The notes beneath the pieces were generated by a model. That model was not told where the DNA came from and made no database searches. It saw nothing but the letters and a program-made list of their open reading frames with translations. Shown one piece after another: positions 33,744-42,430 of a DNA stretch of 64,000 nucleotides. Every line of letters starts with the position of its first letter. Within the stretch, counting starts at the first letter, position 1. Source of the DNA: Streptomyces novaecaesareae (GTDB taxonomy: Bacteria; Actinomycetota; Actinomycetes; Streptomycetales; Streptomycetaceae); NCBI RefSeq assembly GCF_000716875.1, contig NZ_JNWQ01000025.1, positions 1 through 64,000 of the forward strand, read 5' to 3'. The position numbers were made by a program, and so were the translations under genes.

Positions 33744-36350
33744 TCACTCGCGCCCGCCGATCGCGTCGATCGGCGCGGGCCGCATGGCGAAGCGGGTGGC
33801 CATCGCGATCGAACCCCAGGAGAGCGCGACGGTGATCGCCACGATCGCCAGCAGGCCGAGGATGGACACGCTGGGCACGGGCGACTGGGTCAGGCCGAGG
33901 CTGATGCCGATCAGCGGCGGGGCCGTGGCCAGCAGGCCGAACAGCAGCGCCGAGAAGACCACGATCCTGGCCTCGCCGTTCATCATCGAGCGGATCTGGT
34001 CCGGCTTGGCGCCGATGAGTTGGAGCATGGCGAACTCGCGGACCCGCGCCGCCGTCGCCATCACCAGGGTGTTCACCACGGCGATGGCGATGTAGCCCAG
34101 CAGCACGGTCTGGAACAGCAGGTTGAGCGCCCAGTCCCCCGTTCCGCCCGATCCGGGCGCGGTCTCGAACGCGTCCTGGCCGCCGACCTTGACGGTCGGG
34201 TAGCGGTCCAGGGCGCCGCGCAGTGCGCCGTCGAGCGCCTTCTTGTCGGTCCCGTCCGCGGCCTTGACCAGCACCGCGGCGTCGACCCGGGCGGTGGTGT
34301 GCGCGACGACGAGGTCGTTGGGCAGGGTGACGTCCCCGAAGCCCAGGCCGCGCTCGTAGGTGGCCACCACCTTCGGCTTGATCACCGTGCCGTCGCCGAG
34401 CCGCAGGTCGATCGTCTTGCCGACCTTCGCCTTGACGGTCTCCGCGACGACCCGGCTCAACGCCACCGTCTCGCCCTGCAGTTGGGCGGTGTCGCCGTCG
34501 ATCGTCTGGAGGTCCATGGTGTCGGAGAGCCGGTCGGGCGTGACGCCCTGGGCGGCGTACACCTTGGTCGCGGTGCTGTCCTCGGACGGGAAGGTCAGCA
34601 GCACCTGCATCCGCGCCACCGGCGTCACCACGGCGACCCCGGGCACGCCGCGCACGGCGTCCACGACCTCCGGGGACACCCCGGCGCCGGAGGAGGCGGT
34701 CAGCACGTGGTCGGCGCGCAAGCCGGCCTCCATCTGGTCCTGCCCGGCGGCGATCGTGGTCGAGGCGCCGAAGACCTGCACGGCGGCCAGGGTCACGCCC
34801 ATGGCGAGCGGGGTGGCAGCCGTGCTGAGGCGCCGCGAGTTGGCCCGCGCGTTGGCCTGGGCGAGGAAGCCGTGGGCCTTGGACTGCCGGTTGAGCTGCC
34901 TGCCGAACACCGCGATGGCGCCGCGGAACAGCAGCGGTCCGATGCAGCCGACCGACACGACGAACAGCAGGACGGCGCTCGCCGCGGTGTCGGCGGCCGA
35001 ATCGCCGGACACCGCCACGTTGTTCAGGGTCAGCAGCAGCCCGAGCGGGATGAGCAGGACGCCGATGGTCAGCCGGACCCAGCCGAGCTTCTTGGGCTCG
35101 ATGGCGGCGTCCCCGAGCGCCTCGACCGGGCTGACCTTGGCCACCCGGCGCGCGACCAGCCAGCCGCCGAGCCGGGCGCTGACCATGCAGAGCACCAGCG
35201 AGGCCAGGAACGGCACCCAGCCGATCTCCATCTGGAAGTCCGGTGGCATCGCGTCCGCGAGGATGAACACCTCGCGCATCCCGAACGCGAGGACGATCCC
35301 GGGGATCATGCCGACCACGGCGCCCGCGAGCGACACCAGGGTCATCTCGGCGCCGATCATCCAGTGGATCTGCTTGGGCGTCGCGCCGATGGCGCGCAGC
35401 AGGGCGAGTTCGCGCCGGCGCTGCTGCACCGACAGCGCGAGGGTGCTCGCCACCACGAACACCACGATCAGCACCATGGTGCCGCCGAAGGACGCGGACG
35501 ACTCGACCACCAGGCTGCGGGCGTCGCCCACGTCCAGGAACTCCACGTCGCCGCGTTCCGCACCGGTGTGGGCCACCAGGCCCGGTACGGCGGCCGTGAT
35601 CCGCTTGGCGAGCTCGGCCGGGGTGACGCCGGGCGCGGCGCCCACCCCGATGGCGTCCACCCGGTCCGGCCGGCCGGACAGCTTGCGCGCCTGGTCGTCG
35701 GTGAGGAACACCGCGCCCTGTCGGGCCAGGCCGCCCGCGGGCGGGTCGGCGATGCCGACCACGTGGTAGGAGGAGGCGACCGAGCCGACCACGAGCCGCA
35801 CCGTCGCGCCGGGCGCCAGATGGGCGCGCGCGGCGAGGTCGGCGTCGAGCACGACCTCGTCGGCCGCGGAGGGCGCCTTGCCCGTGCCCACCGTGAACGG
35901 CCCGAGCGCCGCGCCGGACCAGCCGTGCCCGAACACCGGGAAGCCGTCCGGGCCGCCCACCGCGTGGCCGTCCTGGGTCACCACGCTGACCTGCACGTCG
36001 AGGTCGCCGACGGCGGACTGCACGCCCGGCACCGCGGCGACGGCGGCGACCTTGTCGGCGGGCAGCGTGACGCGCTCGCTGTAACGGACCTCGGAGCTCT
36101 CGTCCAGCCAGTACGACTGCTCCGCGCTGAGGACCACCGCCGTGCCCGAGTAACGCTCGGGCGTCACACCGGTGCTGAGTCCGGACATCAGCAGGATCCC
36201 GCAGGCGGTGATCACCGCCGAGCCCGCGGCGATCGCGACGAAGGAGCCGACGAAGCCGCCCTTGCGTCCCTTGATCGTGCTCCACGCCAACGACAGGTCC
36301 TTGCGGTACGGCACCACGAGGCGGACCAGTCGTCGAATGAGGCGGATCAC
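33744..36350 (-). CDS. ABC transporter permease, FtsX/MacB-like, two FtsX domains
   Basis: This 868-residue permease has an N-terminal helix (about 30-55), a large extracytoplasmic domain, a first FtsX helix group (about 260-400), a central pair of helices, a second extracytoplasmic domain and a last FtsX group (about 740-860). It carries the family phrase QQRRRELALLRAIGATPKQI in the first half and REFAMLQLIGAKPDQIRSM in the second. Such long two-domain permeases pair with MacB-type ATPases to export peptides, or in Firmicutes to give bacitracin-like resistance. The GTG at 36350 overlaps the ATPase stop (GTGA), showing tight coupling. An alternative GTG lies one codon earlier. A role in export of, or immunity to, the cluster peptide is inferred from position. 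Confidence 0.93.
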   Translation of the reverse strand: MIRLIRRLVRLVVPYRKDLSLAWSTIKGRKGGFVGSFVAIAAGSAVITACGILLMSGLSTGVTPERYSGTAVVLSAEQSYWLDESSEVRYSERVTLPADKVAAVAAVPGVQSAVGDLDVQVSVVTQDGHAVGGPDGFPVFGHGWSGAALGPFTVGTGKAPSAADEVVLDADLAARAHLAPGATVRLVVGSVASSYHVVGIADPPAGGLARQGAVFLTDDQARKLSGRPDRVDAIGVGAAPGVTPAELAKRITAAVPGLVAHTGAERGDVEFLDVGDARSLVVESSASFGGTMVLIVVFVVASTLALSVQQRRRELALLRAIGATPKQIHWMIGAEMTLVSLAGAVVGMIPGIVLAFGMREVFILADAMPPDFQMEIGWVPFLASLVLCMVSARLGGWLVARRVAKVSPVEALGDAAIEPKKLGWVRLTIGVLLIPLGLLLTLNNVAVSGDSAADTAASAVLLFVVSVGCIGPLLFRGAIAVFGRQLNRQSKAHGFLAQANARANSRRLSTAATPLAMGVTLAAVQVFGASTTIAAGQDQMEAGLRADHVLTASSGAGVSPEVVDAVRGVPGVAVVTPVARMQVLLTFPSEDSTATKVYAAQGVTPDRLSDTMDLQTIDGDTAQLQGETVALSRVVAETVKAKVGKTIDLRLGDGTVIKPKVVATYERGLGFGDVTLPNDLVVAHTTARVDAAVLVKAADGTDKKALDGALRGALDRYPTVKVGGQDAFETAPGSGGTGDWALNLLFQTVLLGYIAIAVVNTLVMATAARVREFAMLQLIGAKPDQIRSMMNGEARIVVFSALLFGLLATAPPLIGISLGLTQSPVPSVSILGLLAIVAITVALSWGSIAMATRFAMRPAPIDAIGGRE

Positions 36351-37105
36351 CACTCGCCCAGGTGCGTCATGCGCGACGCGACCTGCTCCGGGGTGGGGCG
36401 GTGCAGCTCGCCCGCGAGCTTGCCGTCGGCGAGGAACACGACCGAGTCGGCGTGCGAGGCGGCGACCGGGTCGTGGGTGACCATCAGCACCGTCTGCCCC
36501 ATGTAGTCGACGACGTGGCGCAGCAGTTCCAGGACCTGCTTGCTGGAGCGGGAGTCCAGGGCTCCGGTCGGCTCGTCCGCGACCACCGCGTCCGGGTGGG
36601 TGATCAGCGCGCGGGCGACCGCGACGCGCTGCTGCTGGCCGCCGGAGAGTTCGGCCGGGCGCCGCTTGAGGTGCTCGCCGAGGCCGACGGCGGTGAGGAC
36701 CTCGCGCAGGAAGGCGTGGTCGATCTTCTTGTCCGCGAGCCGCAGCGGCAGGGTGACGTTCTCCTCCACCGTCAGCGAGCCGAGCAGGTTGTAGGCCTGG
36801 AAGATGAAGCCGATCCGCTCCCGGCGCACCTCGGTGAGCTGGACCTCGTCGAGGCTCGACAGCTCGACGTCGCCGAGCCAGACCGAGCCCGAGGTCGGGC
36901 GGTCCAGGCCGGCCGCGCAGTTGAGGAAGGTGCTCTTGCCGGAGCCGGAGGGCCCCATGACGGCGGTGAAGGTGCCGCGGTGCAGTTCGATGCTCACCGC
37001 ATCCAACGCCTGCACCGGGCTTTTTGTCGATCCGTAGACCTTGGACACCGAATCTAAGCGAATCGACCAGTCAGTGGGTGTGGCTTGGGATGCAGAACGA
37101 GACAT
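36347..37105 (-). CDS. ABC transporter ATP-binding protein, MacB/LolD type
   Basis: This 252-residue ATPase contains Walker [11 protein letters not shown]-loop [13 protein letters not shown], signature [16 protein letters not shown], Walker [12 protein letters not shown] and the H-loop [13 protein letters not shown]. These place it in the MacB/LolD subfamily that works with FtsX-like permeases. It is the first gene of a two-gene operon with the permease, whose start overlaps its stop. I chose ATG 37105 because the Walker A then falls at the usual distance. An upstream ATG at 37237 would add 44 residues without family similarity. Two hairpins upstream (37288-37344) isolate the operon from the dioxygenase gene. 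Confidence 0.93.
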   Translation of the reverse strand: MSRSASQATPTDWSIRLDSVSKVYGSTKSPVQALDAVSIELHRGTFTAVMGPSGSGKSTFLNCAAGLDRPTSGSVWLGDVELSSLDEVQLTEVRRERIGFIFQAYNLLGSLTVEENVTLPLRLADKKIDHAFLREVLTAVGLGEHLKRRPAELSGGQQQRVAVARALITHPDAVVADEPTGALDSRSSKQVLELLRHVVDYMGQTVLMVTHDPVAASHADSVVFLADGKLAGELHRPTPEQVASRMTHLGEW

Positions 37106-37287
37106 GTCAGGGAGCCTACCGAGATCGCGCCGCACGCCGCCACCTGTCCCCCGATCAAGGGAAATTCTAAGAAACTCCTTGCAGGAATTGTGAATTCGGG
37201 TGCGCGCGGCCCCGCGCCGTGAATGATCCACCGCCAATCGGCCTTCCCCGGCCGGTATCGGTCGGGGGGCGGATACGACGAAAGACC

Positions 37288-37344
37288 GTCGCCGCCCGAT
37301 TCGGGCGGCGACGGCCTGGTCGGACCGCCGGCCGGCGGTCCGAC
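37288..37344 (-). terminator. Tandem terminators after the dioxygenase gene
   Basis: Two hairpins follow the stop at 37353. Reading leftwards, a 26-base perfect palindrome occupies 37319-37344, then an 11-bp stem with a 3-base loop lies at 37288-37312. They end the methyltransferase-dioxygenase transcript before the ABC operon starts. Confidence 0.75.
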
Positions 37345-37352
37345 GGTCGGGA

Positions 37353-38507
37353 TCAGCGGAACGCGAACCCGAGCAGGTCGAGTCCGGGCGCGGTGGTGAT
37401 GGGCTCGGGAACCAGGTTGTCCTTGTGGACGAACCGCCTCAGGTAGCCGGCGCCTTCGGTGCCGCCGGATCCCTCCATCCCGGGCAGGTAGCGGCGGCCG
37501 AACCCGTAGTGCCTGCCGCGCCAGGTCAGCAGTGTGCGCTCGACCTCGGCGAACCCCTCGGTCAGTGCCGGAACCCCTGCCTCCAGCACCGCGTCGCGCA
37601 GCGGACGCACCGAGCGCAGCGGCGGCACGGTCAGTTCGTAGAGGTGGTCGAACTTCGTGTAGGCCTCGACCTTGCGCGCGTCGTAGCCGTAGATCACCAG
37701 TTCCATCATGTGGTAGTTCAGCGACTGGACGGCGCTGGCCTCGCCCGTGGCGTCGCGGAACGTCAGGAACAGCTCGGGGGTGAGCGTCTTGAGCACGTGG
37801 AAGATGTGGTTGGGCAGTTCCGCGTACTGGCTCAACTGCGCCATCAGCGCCTGCGCCAGGGCGTCGTCGCGCCCGATCGCCGTCCTCGCCCGCACGGTGA
37901 AGTAGCGGATCAGGTAGAAGGCCAGCTCGCAGGCCTGCACGGCACGCAGGAACATGTGCTCGTGGTGGTCGCCCGAGGCGAGGAAGCCGGAGCAGCGGGT
38001 CAGTACGGACGCCTGCCATCGCGCCAGTTCGTCGTCGCGCGACCGGTCGATGATCTCGCCCGCCGTCGTGCTGCCGCCGGTCTCCACCCGCAACTGCCGG
38101 ACCTGCTCGCGCAGGACGTCCAGCCGGAGCAGGCGCTCCTCGGTGTTGTCGGACTCGGTGAGCCGCGGAGCGGCGCGCCGTTCGACCTCGTCGAGGTCGG
38201 CCAGCGTGGCCTCCAGGGCCAGCACGGCGCCGGCCACGGGCTCGGTCGGGTGCAGGTCGAGGAACCACGAGTAGACGTGCAGGTTGGCGTAGCGGTAGTA
38301 CTGCGGGATGGGTTCCCGGCTGAACGAGCGGGTCAGCAGCCGCATCACCTCGCTCGCGGCCGACTGCTCGGAGTACGCCTCCTCGTAGAGCTTGGTCAGC
38401 AGGTCGCGCTCACCCGCGGTCAGCGCCTCGCGGCCTGCCCTTTCTTGAATCTGTGCGACCTCGTCGCATCGTCCCGGAAATTGCAAGGACGCCGGTGCGG
38501 TTTCCAT
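37353..38507 (-). CDS. Tryptophan 2,3-dioxygenase superfamily haem enzyme
   Basis: This 384-residue, mainly helical protein belongs to the TDO family. TDO-like signatures are LHVYSWFLDLHP (distal-His region), FRDATGEASAVQSLNYHMME and the C-terminal WRGRHYGFGRRYL followed by GSGGTEGAGYLRR, which matches the W-RH...GTGGS-YL block holding the haem-ligand histidine. TDO opens the indole ring of tryptophan to N-formylkynurenine. The cluster-borne homologue MarE instead makes an oxindole from methyltryptophan. No kynurenine formamidase, kynurenine monooxygenase or kynureninase is in the window, so either outcome is open. The substrate may be tryptophan chlorinated by the halogenase at 42.4 kb. GGAGG precedes ATG 38507. 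It lies 58 bp behind the methyltransferase and shares its transcript. Confidence 0.85.
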   Translation of the reverse strand: METAPASLQFPGRCDEVAQIQERAGREALTAGERDLLTKLYEEAYSEQSAASEVMRLLTRSFSREPIPQYYRYANLHVYSWFLDLHPTEPVAGAVLALEATLADLDEVERRAAPRLTESDNTEERLLRLDVLREQVRQLRVETGGSTTAGEIIDRSRDDELARWQASVLTRCSGFLASGDHHEHMFLRAVQACELAFYLIRYFTVRARTAIGRDDALAQALMAQLSQYAELPNHIFHVLKTLTPELFLTFRDATGEASAVQSLNYHMMELVIYGYDARKVEAYTKFDHLYELTVPPLRSVRPLRDAVLEAGVPALTEGFAEVERTLLTWRGRHYGFGRRYLPGMEGSGGTEGAGYLRRFVHKDNLVPEPITTAPGLDLLGFAFR

Positions 38508-38565
38508 TTGACCTCCAGGGCTGCGTTCGGGACCTCGTGTCGTCGCCGACCCGTGGCACGACGTT

Positions 38566-39564
38566 TCACCTCTTGTGACCGATGACCAGTTGCTTGTCCT
38601 GCGTGGAGCGGTGCACCTCGCAGTCGACGAACCCGGCGGCCTCCAGCAGGCCGATGAACTCCGCCGAGGTCCGGTGCCGGCCCTTCGCCTCGACGTGCAT
38701 CGACAGGTTCATCACCGCGGTGGGCAGCGGCCCGCGGCGGTCGTCGTCGAACAGCCGGTCCATGATCAGGACCCGGCCGCCGTCGTTGCAGGCGCGGTAC
38801 GCCTTGCGCAGCAGCTCCAGGCCGGTCTCGTCGGTCCAGCCGGACAGGATGTAGCCGAACGCGACGCAGTCGGTCGACGGGAACTCGTCGCGGTGGAAGT
38901 CGCCCGCGGCGAAGTCCAGTCGGCCCTGCAGGCCGTACTTCTCGACGGTGTCGGCCACGTACGGCTCGACCTCGGGCAGCTCGTACACGGTGGCGCGCAG
39001 GCCGGGGGTCGCCTCCAGCGCGGCCACGCAGAAGGGGCCGCTGGCGCCGCCGACGTCCACCAGGTGCCCGACCTCGTCGAGCCCGGCCATCGGCACCAGT
39101 TCGCGGGACACGTCGTACGTGAGCTCCCACATGGCGGCCAGGAACTCCTCGGTGAGCTTCGGAGTCTTGTACATCACCTCGAACGGGGCCGGCAGGGCGG
39201 CGTCCACGGCCGACTTCCCGGCCGTCAGGTAGCCGTCGAGCTGCGGCAGCCGGCCGATGGTGCTGCCCATCACGTGGCTGAGGAAGCCGCCGACGGAGCG
39301 TGAACTCTTGGGGTCGAGGTAGGGCGCCATCTCGGGCGTGACGCGGTAGGCCCCGTCCTCGTTCCGGTCGATGACGCCGAAGGAGTCGAGGAGGACCAGC
39401 AGCCGGTCGAGGGTCTCCTCGTCGAGTCCGAGCTCGCTGGCGATCTTGCCGGTGGGTGCCTCCTGGGCCACGAGGAACCCGAACACGCCGTGCTTGTCGG
39501 CCAGATGAACAGCGGTGGTCGCGTACACGCCGTAGACCGCTTTTTCCAGGGCGCTGGGCAGCAT
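38566..39564 (-). CDS. SAM methyltransferase, family-2 (winged-helix) type
   Basis: This 332-residue protein has an N-terminal dimerisation/winged-helix domain (GVFGFLVAQEAPTGKIASEL, about 26-45) and a class I Rossmann domain with the SAM site VGHLVDVGGASGPFC (about 168-182). The late segment has ILSGWTDETGLELLRKAY where plant-type O-methyltransferases carry the catalytic histidine (LHDW); here it is SGW, so the usual base is missing. That is common in C-methyltransferases of this fold, such as those acting on 3-hydroxykynurenine in sibiromycin-type pathways. Pairing with the TDO homologue suggests a tryptophan- or kynurenine-derived substrate. GGAG precedes ATG 39564. Confidence 0.88.
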   Translation of the reverse strand: MLPSALEKAVYGVYATTAVHLADKHGVFGFLVAQEAPTGKIASELGLDEETLDRLLVLLDSFGVIDRNEDGAYRVTPEMAPYLDPKSSRSVGGFLSHVMGSTIGRLPQLDGYLTAGKSAVDAALPAPFEVMYKTPKLTEEFLAAMWELTYDVSRELVPMAGLDEVGHLVDVGGASGPFCVAALEATPGLRATVYELPEVEPYVADTVEKYGLQGRLDFAAGDFHRDEFPSTDCVAFGYILSGWTDETGLELLRKAYRACNDGGRVLIMDRLFDDDRRGPLPTAVMNLSMHVEAKGRHRTSAEFIGLLEAAGFVDCEVHRSTQDKQLVIGHKR

Positions 39565-40106
39565 CAGTCAGTCTCCACATCGTCTCCGTGAGCGGTCCCT
39601 CCAGTCGCGATACGGGCGATGTGCGACTGGGACGGAGTCTTTTCCGTTTTCCGCGAGACGAAGCTAGGTGCGGCCCGCGAGGGCCCTCAAGGAGGTTGCC
39701 TTGTCGTTCAAGGAGCGGCGCCGAGCCCCCCGGAGCGGGCCCGGCGGATCGCCCGAGCGGGCACCGGACGTCCACGACCGGGCGTAGCCTGCGTCGGACA
39801 GACGGATGAGCGGATCGACGACATCGGAGGTGAGGCCTAGATCATCTACGGCCGCTTGTCAATGCCACTGCGACGTGATCATCGTTACGTACTGGAATCG
39901 TCACTTCCGCCTTATGGTTTTGATAAGTGACGGTCAACTGGGGCCGCCACTTGGGGGGCCGGCTGAAATCGGCTTGGGACGTGACCACAGTGCTGCGGGG
40001 TTTACCTGCGCACTTCTGCCGTCGAGCGCGTGCCGTAGCTCGAAGGACCGTGGTGGCGAGCCGAGGCGTCGACTCCCCAGCATTGACGTGTGTGGGAGAC
40101 GGGGAC
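39565..40106. other. Divergent promoter region, no gene seen
   Basis: These 542 bases separate the methyltransferase (leftward) from the ArsR-like regulator (rightward). I see no gene with convincing codon use. The right half (39841-39960) is markedly A/T-richer and contains the short inverted pair GTCACTT/AAGTGAC (39900-39931), a possible operator. The left part has CCTTGTCGTTCAAGG, a weak palindrome at 39699-39713. Confidence 0.6.
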
Positions 40107-41000
40107 TTGAGAATCCACTTCACGGTTGACGACCTCGCGCAATTAAGTATGATTGCAAGTTTAGGTCCTGTCGTTGAAAGCGCATTCGCGCTGAAACAGT
40201 TCGGCAGGCAGGGAAACGCCAGTTTTCACGGCTGGCGCAAGGGCGTACGGGAGCAACTGGGTACCCGGGTCGCCGAGGTGGAGCAGCTGGCCGACCGTTA
40301 CGACGTGCAGGAGCTGCTGCCGCTGCTCAAACTGCACTCGGGCGGCGCCCAGGACCTCGGGGGTGACGACCGCGCCCGACAGCGGGTCAGGGCGACCCTG
40401 TTCGAGTTCTGCCAGGCGGCCGTACTGCCGCACTGGCGCCAGATGCGCGGTCACATGGCCTCGGTGCGCGACTCCTGTGGCCGGATCGGCATCGCCAACG
40501 GTATGCACGCGCTACTGGACAACCTCCACCCGAAGCTCAACTGGAAGCCCCCGGTGCTGGAGGTCGCCGGGGAGCCGGACCGCGACATCTACCTCAACGG
40601 GCGGGGCCTCGTGCTGTGCCCGTCACTCTTCCTGGCCGGCAAGGCCTGCATGATCCTGGACGACGTCCAGGAGAACGGGGCCCCCGTCCTGGTCTTCTCG
40701 GTGCCGCTGGACGCGGCCACCGAGGCCGAGTTCTGGGGCCACAACGCGGGCAGCGAGCAGGCGCTGAGCGCCCTGGTCGGGCACACCCGCGCCGCCGCGC
40801 TCCAGATGCTCTCGGAGAGCTGCACGACGGGCGAACTCTCCCAGCGGCTGAACATCTCACTGGCCGGCGCCAGCAAGCACGCCACGGTGCTGCGCAAGGC
40901 AGGACTGGTCACGACGGCCCGCAAGCGCAACACCGCGCTGCACTCGCTCACGCCGCTCGGCGTGGCGCTGCTGCGGCAGCGGCATTCCGCCAGGACGTAG
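40107..41000 (+). CDS. ArsR-like winged-helix transcriptional regulator
   Basis: This 297-residue protein belongs to the large ArsR-like regulators of actinomycetes. A long N-terminal domain starts RIHFTVDDLAQLSMIASLGP, and a C-terminal winged helix-turn-helix reads TTGELSQRLNISLAGASKHATVLRKAGLV (about 248-276). The N-terminal part may bind a small molecule. I chose the TTG at 40107, with GGGAGACGGGG just upstream, because family similarity begins at the next codon. An upstream start at 39927 would add 60 residues of unrelated sequence. It sits 129 bp before mbtH on the same strand and opposite the methyltransferase-dioxygenase operon, so it is a good candidate for local control of both. Confidence 0.8.
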   Translation: MRIHFTVDDLAQLSMIASLGPVVESAFALKQFGRQGNASFHGWRKGVREQLGTRVAEVEQLADRYDVQELLPLLKLHSGGAQDLGGDDRARQRVRATLFEFCQAAVLPHWRQMRGHMASVRDSCGRIGIANGMHALLDNLHPKLNWKPPVLEVAGEPDRDIYLNGRGLVLCPSLFLAGKACMILDDVQENGAPVLVFSVPLDAATEAEFWGHNAGSEQALSALVGHTRAAALQMLSESCTTGELSQRLNISLAGASKHATVLRKAGLVTTARKRNTALHSLTPLGVALLRQRHSART

Positions 41001-41129
41001 CAGCGACGAAGCTCCAGGGCCTCCCGTCCGGACGGGAGGCCCTGGGGCGTGCCCCGGGAATCCTCTTCCTGACGAAGCGTCAGAACAGTGAACAGCGTCA
41101 GGACATCTGCAATCCACGGAGGGAACACG

Positions 41130-41345
41130 ATGAGCACCAACCCGTTCGAGAACCCGGACGCCACCTACCTCGTGCTGGTCAACGACGAGGGCCAGCACTC
41201 CCTTTGGCCGTCCTTCGCCGAGGCGCCCGCCGGCTGGACGGTCGCCCTGCCCGAGACCGACCGGCAGTCGGCCCTCGACTACGTCGAGGCGAACTGGACC
41301 GACATGCGGCCCAAGAGCCTCCAGGAGGCGATGAGCGGGCGCTGA
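41130..41345 (+). CDS. MbtH-like NRPS chaperone
   Basis: This 71-residue protein shows the MbtH signature: [33 protein letters not shown] and an end with [14 protein letters not shown]. MbtH proteins bind the large subdomain of adenylation domains and are needed for folding or activity of many actinomycete NRPSs. This is the only one in the window and should serve the synthetases at 18.4-33.4 kb. GGAGGG lies 6 bases before ATG 41130. It is read rightwards, against the NRPS genes, and ends before an 18-bp terminator hairpin. Confidence 0.97.
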   Translation: MSTNPFENPDATYLVLVNDEGQHSLWPSFAEAPAGWTVALPETDRQSALDYVEANWTDMRPKSLQEAMSGR

Positions 41346-41371
41346 CCGACGACGCCCGGAGACTCTGACAG

Positions 41372-41411
41372 AATCCCCCCTGCCCGGCCCTCAGGCCGGG
41401 CAGGGGGGATT
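41372..41411 (+). terminator. Terminator after mbtH, 18-bp stem
   Basis: The perfect arms at 41372-41389 and 41394-41411 enclose the loop CTCA and end in ATTTCTC. It lies 27 bases after the mbtH stop. Confidence 0.9.
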
Positions 41412-41610
41412 TCTCGTTGCCGCCGGAGGGGCGGGGCCGGGGCGGCGACGGGGCCGGGGCGACGGGGCCGGGGCGCCCGAGGGGCTGCCATTGCCCGGCG
41501 CTCGGTATACCTAGCAATACCGGTTTCTTACAACCAGTGCTACAGCGCGGGCCCGGGCGTCGGTGGTTCACTGGACGTACACCACAACACGCCGGGAAGT
41601 TCTCCCGGTG
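41412..41610. other. Spacer with G-rich repeats, no gene seen
   Basis: This gap between converging genes carries a G-rich stretch with repeated CGGGGCCGGGGCG units (about 41427-41478), then a more A/T-rich stretch around 41505-41535. I see no ribosome-binding site or codon pattern on either strand. Confidence 0.5.
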
Positions 41611-41727
41611 GTCGACCCGTCCCCCCGTACGGGTCGACCTGTCGCGTGGTCCCCAACGGCACGGGGACCACGCGGAAAAGCCGGTCCGTGCGGGGCCGTC
41701 GACTTCGACGACCCGCACGGACCGGCT
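41611..41727 (-). terminator. Three consecutive hairpins after the flavin reductase
   Basis: Reading leftwards from the flavin reductase stop (41762): a 16-bp stem with a 17-base loop (41679-41694/41712-41727), a 12-bp stem with an 8-base loop (41643-41654/41663-41674) and a 10-bp stem (41611-41620/41629-41638). All stems are perfect. Together with the mbtH hairpin they insulate two converging transcripts. Confidence 0.8.
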
Positions 41728-41761
41728 CTCCCGGTCGATCAGCGGTTTCTCTCACTCACCG

Positions 41762-42307
41762 TCAGATAGCGGACCAGGACGAGTACTTCCGCAGTCCGTA
41801 CAGCAGCGGCGAGCGGTCCTCCGCCGCCGGGTGCTCCACCCGGAACACCTCGCCGAAGACCACGGTGTGGTCGCCGACGTCGACGGTCCGGCTGATCCGG
41901 CAGTCGGCGACCGAGTGCGCGTCGTCGGTCAGGTGCGGACCGGCCGCCTCCGGGTCGGCCGACCAACGCACCAGGTCGAACCGGTGGGGGGTCCCGGAGG
42001 CGAACAGGTCCGCCGTCGCCCTGGCACGGGCGTGCAGCAGGTTCACCGCGAAGGTGGAACGGCGCGACATGGCCGCCAGGGTGGGACTTCCCGCCCGGAG
42101 GCACACCAGCAGCGTCGCCGGCTCCACCGCCACGCTGCACACCGAGGAGCAGGTCATCCCCCACGGCTTCCCGTCGAGGTCCGACGTGGTCACGACGGCC
42201 ACACCGCTGGGGAACGTCGACATCAGGGAACGGAACTGCTCGGGAGCGACCGCCGTCACCGTGGCCGAGCTCCCTGCGGCGCCGCCGCCCATCCTGTAAT
42301 CCGTCAT
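41762..42307 (-). CDS. Flavin reductase, HpaC-like, partner of the halogenase
   Basis: This 181-residue protein has the split-barrel flavin reductase fold: FRSLMSTFPSGVAVVTTSDL, GMTCSSVCSVAVEPATLLVC and STFAVNLLHARARATADLF are diagnostic. It reduces FAD with NAD(P)H and hands FADH2 to a flavin-dependent monooxygenase or halogenase. Its gene lies 123 bp behind the tryptophan halogenase on the same strand, so that is its obvious client. The start is ATG 42307, with AAGGCGG upstream; two earlier ATGs are open but precede family similarity. Three hairpins follow the stop. Confidence 0.93.
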   Translation of the reverse strand: MTDYRMGGGAAGSSATVTAVAPEQFRSLMSTFPSGVAVVTTSDLDGKPWGMTCSSVCSVAVEPATLLVCLRAGSPTLAAMSRRSTFAVNLLHARARATADLFASGTPHRFDLVRWSADPEAAGPHLTDDAHSVADCRISRTVDVGDHTVVFGEVFRVEHPAAEDRSPLLYGLRKYSSWSAI

Positions 42308-42430
42308 GGTCAGTTGCCGCCTTCGCATGCCAGGGCCGCCACTTTCCAGCGGCGCGCCGCACTTGGTTCGAGCAGGGCGTCGCACCGGCCGGCCATCGCC
42401 GTCGTCACCGGTGCGAGGAGACCCGGCGCT

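Noticed and set aside
39927..40106. Upstream extension of the ArsR-like regulator
   Set aside because: The extra 60 residues show no family similarity, and a TTG with a good ribosome-binding site fits the conserved start.
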